From: Pseudoneurospora amorphoporcata
Lineage: Eukaryota; Ascomycota; Sordariomycetes; Sordariales; Sordariaceae
Length of the DNA: 64,000 nt
Direction: 5' to 3'
Assembly: GCA_033297205.1 (NCBI GenBank)
Contig: MU859078.1
Location: forward strand, 1-64,000
Below the pieces are notes generated by a model. The model ran no database searches and had not been told where the DNA came from. It saw only the letters and a list, made by a program, of their open reading frames with translations. Position 1 is the stretch's first letter, and every line of letters starts with the position of its first letter. Below are positions 47,305 to 58,940 of the stretch, piece by piece. The position numbers and the translations under genes were made by a program.

Positions 47305-48744
47305 AGCGCGGAGGAATCATACGGCCCGAGGCTGTAGCCAACGCGAGTCCTCTTTGCTGAAAGAGTTGATGGCGGCAATATTTCAGTTATTTGACCACAT
47401 TACCCAGGTTGTTTTACTATAAAGGAGTATGCTCGGCAGCCCCCGTTACGGGTCGTTCCAGAAATGACAGCCGCAAGGCTCGGAATTGTGGCAGGAACCA
47501 CGACAGGACGACAACTTCTTGATCAAAAGCATAGTCGACGGACCATCTTTGGTTCTCCTTTACGAACTGGGCCATTCCTTATTCCGCACTGTAATCGGCA
47601 ACACCCCCCCTTATCGCCAGTTCACACATTTTTTGCCTAGACAGGGCCGCCCAAGCCGGCCTGGGTGGTGGAATTTGTCGTGCGAGGGCACTCGGACTTC
47701 AAGCCTGGTCCTCGACTTGGTGTTGTTGTTTACACCCACGAGCCGATTCCAGCATCGTCATGGGACAGTCAAGCATGTTCATAGCAGACACCCGTGCGAT
47801 CCCTTACACTGTTCAACATCTTTCCCGCATCTCATCACCCGAGCCTGTTGACGTGCTTTCTCAGCATTCAGCACTATCGCCGAGCCTCTCCCATCTCTTA
47901 CACCGAATCTTTTGTACTGCGCTGATACATACGACAGTCCTGAGATGTCCATGATCAGGAACTATATCATTGTGCTTGGATCTGGCCAAAACGTCAACCA
48001 CCTGTTCACGTGGGGATCAAACCCTGCTTGGTAGTTAGGCATAGATAGCACAAAAAATGAAGGGCAATAAAAAGTCGTCTTTTTGGTCTATTTTTACTGT
48101 GCGTGGTTTTCTCTGTGAATCTGTGATCCATTGTTCATGATGTTGACAAAAGCAATTGGCGTAATCTCGAACGAGTTCACATCCATTGCAATACGTGTCT
48201 TGCTTGGAGATGGGATTTTGTGTCCCCGGTTTCGGCACATTTTTGTTGAGGGGGGGCTGCCCCTGGAATCTTACGCTAGACCCCGCAAAAAGGACAGTGA
48301 AACTGGCGGCGCTAGCGTAGGCCGACCCCTGGTTCCCACCAAATAAGGTTAGATAGCGTAACGCAGTGGTGATTACGGCGCATGTGCCGGCCAATCTTGA
48401 CAGGATGACAAGGGCTGGCAGAGCGAAATGGGGCATGGCCGGAGCTTGATGGAAAAGCCACCCTGTCCGGATGACGGATCTACGTACAAGAACCTTTACG
48501 GACAGCTTCCTCCGTAATTATTTCCCCATAGGATTTCCTTGACCAACACTCTCCAATTGATTAAAGAGTCAACTCTTTCAAGACGTCAAATCTGTCTGTC
48601 CTCGAGCATCCTCGACGGACCTTTGCTCGTATTATCTCCCCACCCTCCCTCCCTTCCTCGTCAAGGGCCAATCGAGTGTAGCATCACACAACCGCGATTC
48701 ACAACAACACAGCCGGCCACGAACAAGACACACACTCAACCGTC
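47305..48744. other. Spacer upstream of the Hut1-like gene
   Basis: KH-gene 3' UTR and the promoter of the transporter gene. Only short ORFs without similarity. Confidence 0.6.
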
Positions 48745-50192
48745 ATGGCTCGCGCAAAGCAGCCAACGCCCGTACGGCGTGAGGTTTCCGCCGAATATAT
48801 CAGCAAAGCCAATCAAAAATCGCCATCAGGGACGGAAGCAGTTCCACTTGTCTCCGGCGCAAATGGAAGTGTCAAGCCGTCATTATCAACATCGTCATCC
48901 CTTGCGGTGCCAACGAAGAAGGAAGCCGGCGTCGTCACCCTCCTCATTGACGTTGCCGGCATTTACGTTTCCTTGTAAGTCGTCGTCTAGTGCAACGGCT
49001 GTCAGACGGAAGAATCCCAGAACATCGACTAACACAAACCCGCGACATAGTCTAACCTGGGCCTACCTCCAAGAAAAGCTCACCACAACGAACTACGGCG
49101 CCTCCCCCGTTTCCAAGGGGGAACGCTTCAAATTCCCCGTCTTCCTCCTAACAATTCAATCCCTTTTCGCCGCCCTCGGCGGCAAGCTTTTCACCGTCCT
49201 ATCCACGCCCCGGGGGTCCCCCGTGCCCGCCATGATCCCCTCGCGCGCCATCCTCCCTCCCCTTTTGTTGGTGGCATTCACCAACGCGCTCGCCGCCCCC
49301 TTTGGCTACGCCGCCCTGGGACATATCGATTACATCACCTATATTCTCGCCAAGAGCTGTAAGCTGTTGCCGGTAATGTTCTTGCACATCACGCTTTTCA
49401 GGAAGAGGTATCCGCTTTACAAGTACCTGGTCGTGGCGGCGGTGACGGCTGGTGTTGCTGTTTTTACGCTGCACTCTGGCTCCAAGAAAAAGGGGGGAGT
49501 GAACTCGGGGCAGACGAGCTGGGGCTTGTTGTTGCTAGGCATCAACCTGCTGTTTGACGGCTTGACGAACAGCACGCAGGATTATATCTTCCAAACGTTC
49601 CAGCCGTATACCGGCCCGCAAATGATGATGGCTAATAACTTGTTGAGTTCGGTGATTACGGGCGGGTATCTTGTGCTGAGTCCGTGGTTGGTGAAGACCG
49701 GGTTGGGCGAGTGGTTTGGGATGGCGGCTGCTACGGGCAGCGAAGGGGAACTGGCGAGCGCGTTAGGTTTCTTGGGGAGACATCCCGAGGTTTGGAGGGA
49801 TGTGTTGGGGTTTGCGGTTTGTGGGTGTGTTGGGCAGGTTTTTATTTGTGAGTTTTTCGTCACTCTTGCTTTCCCTCTCTACTTCCCTTTTCCCCTCTTT
49901 TCCTACCAGGTTCCCCCCTCTTACCAAGTTACCACGCAACTAACAGCATCTAGTCCACACCCTCTCAACCTTCTCCTCCGTCCTCCTCGTCACCGTCACC
50001 GTCACGCGCAAGATGTTTACCATGATCCTCTCCGTCGTGGCTTTCGGCCACCGCTTGTCTCAGATGCAGTGGCTCGGCGTCGGTCTCGTGTTCGGTGGCA
50101 TCGGTGTCGAGGCTGGCATTGCAAGACGCGAGAAGTTGGCCAAGGAAGAGGCGAAGAGAAAGGCGAAGGCGGCTTTGGGGAAGGCGCAGTGA
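48745..50192 (+). CDS. hut1: Hut1-type nucleotide-sugar (UDP-galactose) transporter
   Basis: Three exons, 48745-48974, 49051-49847, 49954-50192, giving 421 residues. A hydrophilic N-terminus of about 60 residues precedes the UAA transporter domain, starting at [20 protein letters not shown] and continuing through [38 protein letters not shown] (conserved SCKLLPVM), [36 protein letters not shown], a [20 protein letters not shown] helix spanning the second intron, and [20 protein letters not shown]. Hut1 proteins sit in the ER membrane and are linked to UDP-galactose or UDP-glucose import and protein folding. The substrate is inferred. It converges with the phosphatase gene. Confidence 0.94.
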
Positions 50193-51413
50193 TTTTCGTG
50201 ATTTTTCTTCGGTTGACTGAGTTGGTGAGGTGGGAGATTAGAAGAGAAAGGAAGAAGATATGACCTATTACCTATAGGAGCCTATATAGATGACAGAGGC
50301 GGAAGAAGCAGTGAAGACGAACGAGACTTGATATTCCATAGATATCATAGATACATGTGCCGGTGCTTAGTTGGGTATATGAGTTGGAGGTGTTTGTGTG
50401 TACGATTACAGTGTTTGAATTTACGTTCTCATGTGTACATATTTAGGGTTGAAATTCGAGTAAGTACATAGACAACAACAGCTTGTATCTTGATGGTCTA
50501 GAACGCAGGTAGGTATACAACACGTCCTATTTGTCGGTAGGTAGATGCTGTTGTAAGCATACAATTATCACCGGTCCTCATTGACTGGGGTTTCAAGATA
50601 GTATTTCCTCTCGTTTCTTCGTGTACTTGTTCTCTTCACGTATGTCCCATCCAACTCACCATCCATGAGACATCGATGTGTCTCAAGGTTTCCGATACCT
50701 CAAGAGTTGCCCTTCTGATCTACTCGTGCCTGCAGTTTTTGCAAGGCGAACAGACAAGAATACTCTCGTCTGCCCACGAACCAAAAGCTTGTTTATCTCA
50801 GTTATCCATAAATAAACCGAGCACACTTGTGATCTCCTCAATATAAATACTCGCAAGAATCCTTCAAATCCAGTGATTGGCATTTGGCTCATTGTCCATT
50901 TCATTGTTTAATATTCACACGTACTCAAGAGACAGCGCAGCGCCGCGGAATCGTAGATGGACCAGTAAATAGCTGTGAATTCATTCTTTTCTTTCACCAT
51001 GTAAATCGGAACACATCCTTTGCCCCTAGCGCCCCTCCCCCCATGTGTGCATCTGTCGTGCTGAAACAACAACCAACAAACAAAAGAACAACCAAGAAGA
51101 GGCTTGACGACGCCCAAACAAACATGAAGAACAAAGGGAACAAGAGTAAGCAGGCCACCCTATCAAGGGGAATTCGCAAGAAACGAAAAGGTCGGGACAA
51201 ACGTGTATAGCATTTCACACCACAGACCCGAGCCTTGACACCTTTTTACCAAACCACACCACCAACCAACACAAAACAAAAAGAACAACGTTCGCATGTT
51301 AACGCCACCTTTCAATGCTTGGCATAGTAATGCTGAACCAATGAGTACAGTAATGATATAGATACAAAGGATGGGTTTCCCTGCAGAGACTGACTGATGA
51401 CTGTCCAGCGTCC
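50193..51413. other. Convergent 3' spacer
   Basis: 3' ends of the Hut1-like gene (+) and the phosphatase gene (-), about 1.2 kb. Short ORFs only. Confidence 0.6.
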
Positions 51414-53843
51414 TCATAGCAGTTCATCGATCGACCGAACAATAGGGGTTTCTCCCTTTGTTGGTGGACTCCTGGGGTCTGCCACTTGTTTTGGCCGCCC
51501 GAACGGATAGGAAGGGTCGCGGGGGAACAATGTCTCCCGAGGTGAGAACAACCCTTCACCTGGTGTGGGTGGCACCTCCACGAACTGCATACCGGGAATG
51601 CCTGCAAATGGCTCATGAAGAGGGTTCGCTGTCATTGTCTCGGCACGTGGCGACATGAGTGCGGCGTCTTCGTTAAAGCCTCGCACGACGGCTACATGCC
51701 TTTCTGTAACGTCCTTGCTCACTTTGCGCTTGGGCGGTGCTCCCAATGTTGGCGCTGCTCCTAGTGTCAACGGCACAAATCCGAATCCTGCCTGTGAACC
51801 GAACCGATGAGCTGCAAAACCAGGGGATGGTGGCGGCTTGGAGAAGGCTGCCTCGAGAGGAGGACCAAAGCCAGGCGACTTCGGAGGTTCTGCCAACGTG
51901 GGAGCAAAAAGTCCACGAGAAGGTTTCGGTTTCAAAAGGGGTGGTGGGGTGGAAGACCTTCCCCTATCCGGCTCGGGAGACTTGATGCTCAAGTTAATGT
52001 TAAAGCGACCGAATCTTCCAGGATCCTTCTCGTCTTCCTTGATAGCCCATGAAAAGCTTGAAGGCGCGGATGATGGACCTGGCGATATTGGCTCCCCTCT
52101 CTTTGGGGTAGAGTGTCCTCGGCCTCGTGTAGGACTAATCTCAGGTGTGGCGTGTTTCGACGCAACATCATCCCTTGGCAATGGCGCAGTCAATGGCTCT
52201 TGTTTTACCGGTAGGTCAATGTTGTCGACTGACAGAGTCATCCTGTGCCTCGAAGGGCTTCTTCCCAGGCGCGGCTTGAAGCTCGACGTCGTTAGCTTCC
52301 TCTTTGAGACCTCCTTCTGAAAATCTTGTAAGCAGTACATCAGCCTCATGTTGGGGCTGATCCACCTGCTTTTGGCCTGCGCGGCATGATAAGCATCGTT
52401 GACAGTGAGATCAGGGTTCTGATACATTCCATAGGCGATGATCAAACTCGCCGATCGACTGGCACCCTGCTGGCAGTGAATGAGAACTTTCTTCCCTTCC
52501 TTGGTCCTCTTATCGATCACCTCGCAAAGCGTCATCAAGTCATTTCCAATATCAGTGTTGTGATCCCATGGGATGTGAATGTACTCCGGCTCCTTGAAAG
52601 ACTGAGCCTTGGGGGTAGTTGGCGTATCGCTATCTGGGATAAACTCGAATGCCGTGGCGAAGCTGCAAGTGGTAGCCGCGGTATCGGGTACTGGGGAGTC
52701 AATATCTGGTTTCTCCTGCGAATCCTTTTTGCTCCCCATGCCAACTTTGAACGGGTTCGAGACCTCGCGTGCCACGTTGATGACCACATCAAAACGAGCA
52801 GCTTCCTCCGCGGTGGGCTCAAGGTACAGGAAAACGCTGTTGTTATAGATGCATACCGGCCCATCGGGATAGCCTGGCGACTTTTGGTCCTCGTTATTCT
52901 CCACTTCATGGTATGGGTCGACCTCGTATATCGCCTTATTCGCAACTTGTGCCTTAATTGGCGCCTCTTCTTCCAGAATCGTAGAGCTTAAGCCACTGAG
53001 TGCCAATGGTCTTGATGGTCTGAAAAATTCCGAAAGTCCGGATTCGTTGCGCTGCAACGGAGGGGGTATTGTCATTCCCCCTGCTGGGCCAAACGTTGCG
53101 GACTTCAGACCAGAGAGCATGTGAGGGGTCGAGGTGGAATGCTTCAAGGCACGGCGCTGGAGAATAGGAGGGACCGAAGGTGAAGGGGGCACCTCTAATG
53201 TTGTGCGGTTCATCAAGTCTGAAGTGTTTGTCTTGAGGCTGAGCAAACTTGGCTTCCGCTTCATGCCAGGAATTGTTGGCTTGATGAAGGATGGAGAGGA
53301 AGGCTCGGAAACCAGAGAGGAAGCAAGCGAGTTGAACGGTGGTTGAATCGACAGCCCCTTCATGTTTTTAGGTCTCCGCGGCGCGGGCGAGGTCATGGGA
53401 CGTTGTGCAAGGTTGGGATCCGATACCGAGAGACTGGCCAGGCGAGACAAGTCGCTTGTGAAGGGTTGTGTCGGCGCCGCCAAGGTGGAAAGATGTATTA
53501 GATTTACTGGCGAGTCCGGGGAAGATGATGGAGAGGGATCGGAGAGATCTGAGGAATCCGTACACGATACAGTCGTAGTAGGCGAGGATTCGGCTGACTC
53601 AGTTGCTCGGCTCGTGGTGCTGTTGTGTTGCTTGTGGGCAGCATCCGTATGCATTGCATTTGGTCGTAGCTGGGGTGGCTGTGTATCGCCCGGTAGTTTT
53701 CCGGACTCGAGGCGCATCACTGATTGCGGGTCGACCACGGTGATGGCACTCTGTTGGTCCATGCCCTCTGGATCCAGGTCATACACGGACATGAACGAGG
53801 GAATCTGATCCTCATACAACCGCCGTGTCGTGGCTGAAGGCAT
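51414..53843 (-). CDS. Dual-specificity MAP kinase phosphatase (Msg5/Pmp1-like)
   Basis: Intronless, 809 residues. Residues 1-300 are Ser/Pro-rich and include a basic-plus-hydrophobic stretch KRKPSLLSL (about 195-203) shaped like a MAPK docking site. The phosphatase domain runs at about 325-510: VCIYNNSVFLYLEP, FDVVINVAREV, then an insert of about 55 residues, YIHIPWDHNTDI with the likely acid Asp427 or Asp431, and the signature HCQQGASRS with nucleophile Cys457, followed by SLIIAYGM and WISPNMRLMYCLQDFQ. The remaining 300 residues are Pro/Ser-rich. The family removes phosphate from both Thr and Tyr of activated MAP kinases; in yeast Msg5 limits Fus3 and Slt2. Which MAPK is targeted here is inferred only. 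ATG 53843 is the first in-frame start. Confidence 0.92.
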   Translation of the reverse strand: MPSATTRRLYEDQIPSFMSVYDLDPEGMDQQSAITVVDPQSVMRLESGKLPGDTQPPQLRPNAMHTDAAHKQHNSTTSRATESAESSPTTTVSCTDSSDLSDPSPSSSPDSPVNLIHLSTLAAPTQPFTSDLSRLASLSVSDPNLAQRPMTSPAPRRPKNMKGLSIQPPFNSLASSLVSEPSSPSFIKPTIPGMKRKPSLLSLKTNTSDLMNRTTLEVPPSPSVPPILQRRALKHSTSTPHMLSGLKSATFGPAGGMTIPPPLQRNESGLSEFFRPSRPLALSGLSSTILEEEAPIKAQVANKAIYEVDPYHEVENNEDQKSPGYPDGPVCIYNNSVFLYLEPTAEEAARFDVVINVAREVSNPFKVGMGSKKDSQEKPDIDSPVPDTAATTCSFATAFEFIPDSDTPTTPKAQSFKEPEYIHIPWDHNTDIGNDLMTLCEVIDKRTKEGKKVLIHCQQGASRSASLIIAYGMYQNPDLTVNDAYHAAQAKSRWISPNMRLMYCLQDFQKEVSKRKLTTSSFKPRLGRSPSRHRMTLSVDNIDLPVKQEPLTAPLPRDDVASKHATPEISPTRGRGHSTPKRGEPISPGPSSAPSSFSWAIKEDEKDPGRFGRFNINLSIKSPEPDRGRSSTPPPLLKPKPSRGLFAPTLAEPPKSPGFGPPLEAAFSKPPPSPGFAAHRFGSQAGFGFVPLTLGAAPTLGAPPKRKVSKDVTERHVAVVRGFNEDAALMSPRAETMTANPLHEPFAGIPGMQFVEVPPTPGEGLFSPRETLFPRDPSYPFGRPKQVADPRSPPTKGETPIVRSIDELL

Positions 53844-56800
53844 ATTCGATACCCGGTGTGCGAAAACAGGTCAACTGTGGCCGTCGTGCCGGTGTGGGCC
53901 TGGACTTAACTCTCGCTTGCTGCGGTCGAGTCGCGACCACTGTATCGATATCGCAGGGAAAGGATCCTGTCGGTTAACTTGTCCGAAAAAAAAAAAAAAG
54001 TAAAGAACTTGTAGAAATCCGCTTCTGGGGAACAATGAGAACAAAGTCAAATGAGTGGGTAGGGCCGTAAGTGTTGTTTAACAGCCAAAATTTGGGCCAG
54101 GCGGACAGCACTGCTGAATCCTTCTTCCTTTCCCAACTGTAATTGACTTCCGATTGTTATCCCACCCAAAGGAACACAACCAAGCCTTTGCCCTGAACAA
54201 TGGCGCCGGGCAGCAAGGTAGAAATGAATTATGTGAATGCGCAGGTGAAGAGCGCAGGTTTGAAGTCGTTGCTAGTCGACAAATAAGTCCGCAATGAAGA
54301 GCCTCGTGGGTATCGGAATCGGACGAAAAGAGAACGGTTGCAAGAGGACGGGATGGTGATCAAGGAGCCTTGGGCGTCAAGACATTATCATTATCGGGTC
54401 TGTCGAGAGGAGAGTTCGCAGGGTCACGGCCTCCAAGGCGGCAGGAGAAGGAGAGCGGTCGTCGGGCCGTGGTCGATTGACAATCGAAGGACTGACGGGA
54501 AGCCAAGACGGAAGAGGAGGGGAAGAGGTTTCTTTGTCGTTGTCCTGGGCCTGTTGCGAGCGAGTGCCAACCTCCAATCCAGACTGGTCCTTTGGCGTGC
54601 GCTGCGCGGTCCAAGCTCTTTTAGCGTCTTGATACTCGGACACTATCTCTTCCTTGTCGAGTCCGAAAGTTGAAATGCGGAGGAATTGAAGGGTGGGAAA
54701 GATGTGGAGGAGAAGAGGGGATGAGGAATCGAGGTGGAGGACGTTGTTGAATCACGAAGGAGGGTGGCCAAGAAGGGAAATGGGAATGGCGCAAATTCAA
54801 CGAATTGGAAGAGGCGAGGTGGTATTGGGGACAAGAAAAGGTCGTAATGGTGGGAAAGAAGTAAAAAAAGGCGCCGAGGGAACCTTGAAGCGACCTCAGT
54901 CGAGCCCTTGACTTCTTTCCACTTTGGCGGTGTTGAAGAGAAGGGAAGTGGGTGGAATTGCGAGGTTGTGTTGTGAACAAGAGGAAGCAGCGTGGACAAC
55001 ACAGGTGCGGACTCGCTGCAGAGGAACTGAGAGACGCAGAATGGAACGGCACGCTCCAGGCTAGAACGACCTGCCCTGGGACGGAGTGCCAAAAGTGCTT
55101 CACTGCTGCGCTGCACCCACAGGTTCCCATACTTAGGTCACACACTCCCGTCTCTGACACTCTCACACTGTAGGCAGGTACACGGTGGGGCCAGGGCAAG
55201 AACCTGAACGGGATCGGCGACGCCTTTCCAACCTTGGGCTTGCCCGGTCTCCGCTAAAACTGGACCTCTTGTTGCACCAGCCTTTTTTTGGTATCGGCCC
55301 TGTTACGCTGCACGCTGCACGCCGCATACTGCTTCACTATTGGCCAAAAGAGGGGAGAGGCTCTCGAAGCAACGGTTCCAGTCCAGAGCCTGGGGTAAGA
55401 TTGGAAGCCCTGCTGCCCTGTGCTATCTTCAGCCCTCTTCCTCAGAGGCTGTCGAAAAAAAGGAAGGACATGGCTTCATTTGGATTCTTTCTTTCGTCTC
55501 TTGCGCCCAAAGCGAACGAATGGTGTTGCTCCTCCTCAGTTGGCCACTGCTGCTGCTCCTGGTTGCGTGCGCCGTGCAGGCTGTTGGCCGCCAGTGTGGG
55601 TCAAGGGGCACATTGACGGCCAATAAGAAGGGAGTTGCAAATGGCCTCCGCTGCCAGCTACAGCGGCCGGCGGCTACGACTGCTGGGAAGTTCAGTTGGC
55701 TCCAAAGCAATGCATTTCTAAATATAGACGGTGCGACGTGCACCCAAATTGGTTGATTGGTTGCTGCCCTTGGTTTGATTATCATGATTGCTTTAGTCAC
55801 CCGCGGCTGGCTTGTCTGGCCACCCAGCTTTCTCTCACCAAGTTGATGTTTTCGGCTCTTTGAGCTCTTCAACTCCGGCATGAATCGATGAGGTTGACCC
55901 GAACATGACAGCTTTCAAATGATATTAACGAGACTCCAATGGTCCTTGAATAGTGTGACATTGAACTCATTGCTTCTGGAGCTTCGAGATCATGTGCTTA
56001 CCATCTTCACGAGAGGGATTTGTGATGGGTTTAGGTGATGCGGACAGCTGAGAACGATTGGCTCACATTTGCGACTCATGTCCTAATTTATTGCAACTGG
56101 CGCTTATATACACATCATGGAATATAGCTGCTACGCCGCAATCTCCTCGCTTCGAGGCCCGCGTGGCCCGCTGGACAGCTGGACTTGAGGTCCGTCTATA
56201 GCCGCCGGTCGGACATCTGGCCGGATGGCATCCCTTTACCGGAGGTCCGTCCGTCCGCATCCACTTCACAACCGAGCCGCAGTACTCACACTAACGGAGC
56301 CGACCAGCTCCTGTTCTTCAAAAAAGCCACAAGCAAGCGGGGTCCCCGCCGTCCCAAGAAAAGCTTGTATCATGATCGTTCTCTTTCCACCCGAGTTCAG
56401 CCGCCTGTGCAGTCCGCAAAGTGTACAACACGCAACATACCTCTACAACCTGAGACATAGGTATCGATTCATAAGACCCCTTCAATCTTGTCTTCCTTGT
56501 CTCTAGTCTGAATATTGTGGTCAAAATATGAGCCATTAGTATTGCTTGCTATGGCTTCAAGTCAGTGGAAGATCACACGTCTCATTGAATTTGGAATTTG
56601 GAACCGACAAGGCGCTCCATCTGCACTCAACGCAGCGATGGATCTCCAACTGAAGTACTTACAGTGCGTCGTAACATCCTTTCCAACTGTGCCCTCGGCA
56701 AAATTTCTCACTTTGAACCGGTGGAGTAATAACCGTAGCCTGAACAACAAATCAGAAATCAGACGCTAGAGAACTAAAAATCTTGAAACAAAGGCAAGGA

Positions 56801-57323
56801 TGACCGTTTTTACTAGCTGATCGTGGAGTTCTCCTCGCTGTGGAAGCTGGCTCGTATTGGCGAAGATGCTTTGAAGCATTTTCACTGGTCGAGAACGGAA
56901 TACCATTCCACGAGTTCACCAAAATCCACCACAATCGACCTCGGTCGCCTCTTTCACCATCGACAATGATCGACGAGCTGTGCACGTTGATCTGCCTTTG
57001 AACGCGCTCCTTTCAAATGTCAGAATGAATCCAGTCGACCGGTCACTCCGATGATCATCACGGGGATGACCTCAAGAACAATCGTCCCCCACGAAGTCAC
57101 AGGAGGAAATCACCAATTTCTGTTTGTAATAGCATCGATCCTGTATGATGTGCCCTTTCTTTTACCCTGCAATGCCTTGTTGACGCTGGCTTCGACACAT
57201 GCAAACATTCCAAACCTGTGAGCGTACATGAGACATATCCCAGATATAACTTATCCATTCCCTCACGTTAATAATAGGATATCCCGCCTCGAATAGTTAC
57301 ATGGCTACACGGCGACTTGTAAG

Positions 57324-57956
57324 ATGGAATGCGGCACTCGGCAATCCCGCTCGTTTGACCCGAGGGATGACAGGTTTCGGCGGCCCCGTGTGGATCCGAT
57401 CTCGGCGACCAGCGGTCCGGGCCGGTCTGCTTCTGGGCGCAGCGTTCTCCGTGACATATGCATCCACGCAGACGAAACTGCTCCGGCAGTTCCATACAGT
57501 TGCCGGGCACATGCTGAGAACTTCCATCGCCAGCTTTCAACCATCCCACCTGGCCAGGTCCTCGGTTCCGACTCCAGTGCCTGCCGGTTCCAGGTTGTGA
57601 ACCTGGGCGATCGCTTTCAGGCCATAAAATCAAAACACCGGTTTCGCCAGCACTTGAAACCGCTAGAGACTTCGTCTATAGGATCCAGTTTCTGCTCTGG
57701 CAGTCACCAATTTTCAGTCCTTAAACTCCACGAGTCCTCAGTCTCGCAGACGACCGGATCTCCGCAACCAAGGCGAACCCTCCTGGCTCCTGGTCCTGTG
57801 CAGACCGGACGGATCGCCACATCCGACAAGAACCGCGGAAGCAGGATATCGGCTGTGCTATCGGCTATCTACGTTTACGAGAAAACTGGCACGCCTAGAA
57901 AACCGCAGAGCACCACTCACTTCAAGTTACAGTGCCCGGCATTTGCCAGCTGCTAA
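57324..57956 (+). CDS. Candidate orphan ORF, 210 codons
   Basis: An uninterrupted ATG-started frame of 210 codons in otherwise gene-free DNA. The product is Ser/Arg/Pro-rich with no domain, signal peptide or clear membrane helix that I recognise. A second ATG-started frame (57301-57600, 99 codons, Arg-rich start MATRRLVRWNAALG that could suit a mitochondrial leader) overlaps it in another frame, and the opposite strand is also open. These open frames may reflect local GC richness. Listed because 210 codons is long for chance; it is most likely not coding. Confidence 0.18.
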   Translation: MECGTRQSRSFDPRDDRFRRPRVDPISATSGPGRSASGRSVLRDICIHADETAPAVPYSCRAHAENFHRQLSTIPPGQVLGSDSSACRFQVVNLGDRFQAIKSKHRFRQHLKPLETSSIGSSFCSGSHQFSVLKLHESSVSQTTGSPQPRRTLLAPGPVQTGRIATSDKNRGSRISAVLSAIYVYEKTGTPRKPQSTTHFKLQCPAFASC

Positions 57957-58910
57957 TCATCTCGCGAAGACCCTGTAAACAACGCTTCTCTTTACCCCTT
58001 CCCCTGTATGGTGCCCGACCTATTCCCCGTAGGAACGAAATCATCCCCTACAGACGGGAGGTTTCGTGCCGTTGTCCACCAGGGTCCGTTCAGCCTCCAT
58101 GTATGCCCCATTCTTGGCTCAGGACTCTGGAAGGTTGGGGAAGACAGCCCGAGTTAAGCTAGGCCGGGTCAAATCGCGCTTTCACGGAACCTTTGTGGTA
58201 TTGTGGTTCCCGTCTATTGACCCTAGACTCGTTTCCTCGAACTTCGCTCTGATATGTTGACTGCTCCTCGACATCCTGGTTGCCTCGAGTTCCATCGCTA
58301 GACGGCAGTTGGCATGGGGACAAAACATTCTTGTTTCCTCTCCAGCCTCATCCTCGGGCAGATCCCCCCTCGCTTACACCAAAGCTCGCAAGCCTAGCCC
58401 CATACATAGGCCAAGGGATAACGTCTTCAAAGGTTTATTGAAGATTTTGTTGGCACAAAACAACAATTGCCAGGCACAACAAAACCAAGCCTCTAACACC
58501 CCAAACTCCGTGCTGCAGAGTACGGGGACACTGGGGGTTCGGCGGGTTGGAAGTATTGGTATTAAGCGCCGGGGTTTGAAGGTAGGACTCAGGAGCCAAA
58601 CGAGGGGAACAAGGGGACATTAACTACCAGACAGAACAGTTTGACTGATGTCACGGCACACACGCGAGACATGGCCGGGTTGGGGTCACGTGTTACCCTC
58701 TGCAATAATAGATCGAAACCCTCTAAATCCTAATATTAATGAGGCATCAATGAGGGCTGGAGTGTCGCCCCCCAAACCTCCACACTTTGTGAACGAGCGG
58801 GAAAAAAAAAAAAAAAGGCGTGGGCAATATGGGGGGGGCCCAGTTGAAGATGGGTTGGGCCTGTGGGCAGACGGGAGATTGCGCCATGCCGCTGTTTCTC
58901 GACCGGGCCT

Positions 58911-58940
58911 TTTGAAGAGCGGGATGAGAGGCTCTTCAAA
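58911..58940. repeat. Perfect 10-bp hairpin
   Basis: TTTGAAGAGC at 58911-58920 pairs with GCTCTTCAAA at 58931-58940 around a 10-nt loop. No T-run or gene end adjoins it; function unknown. Confidence 0.6.
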
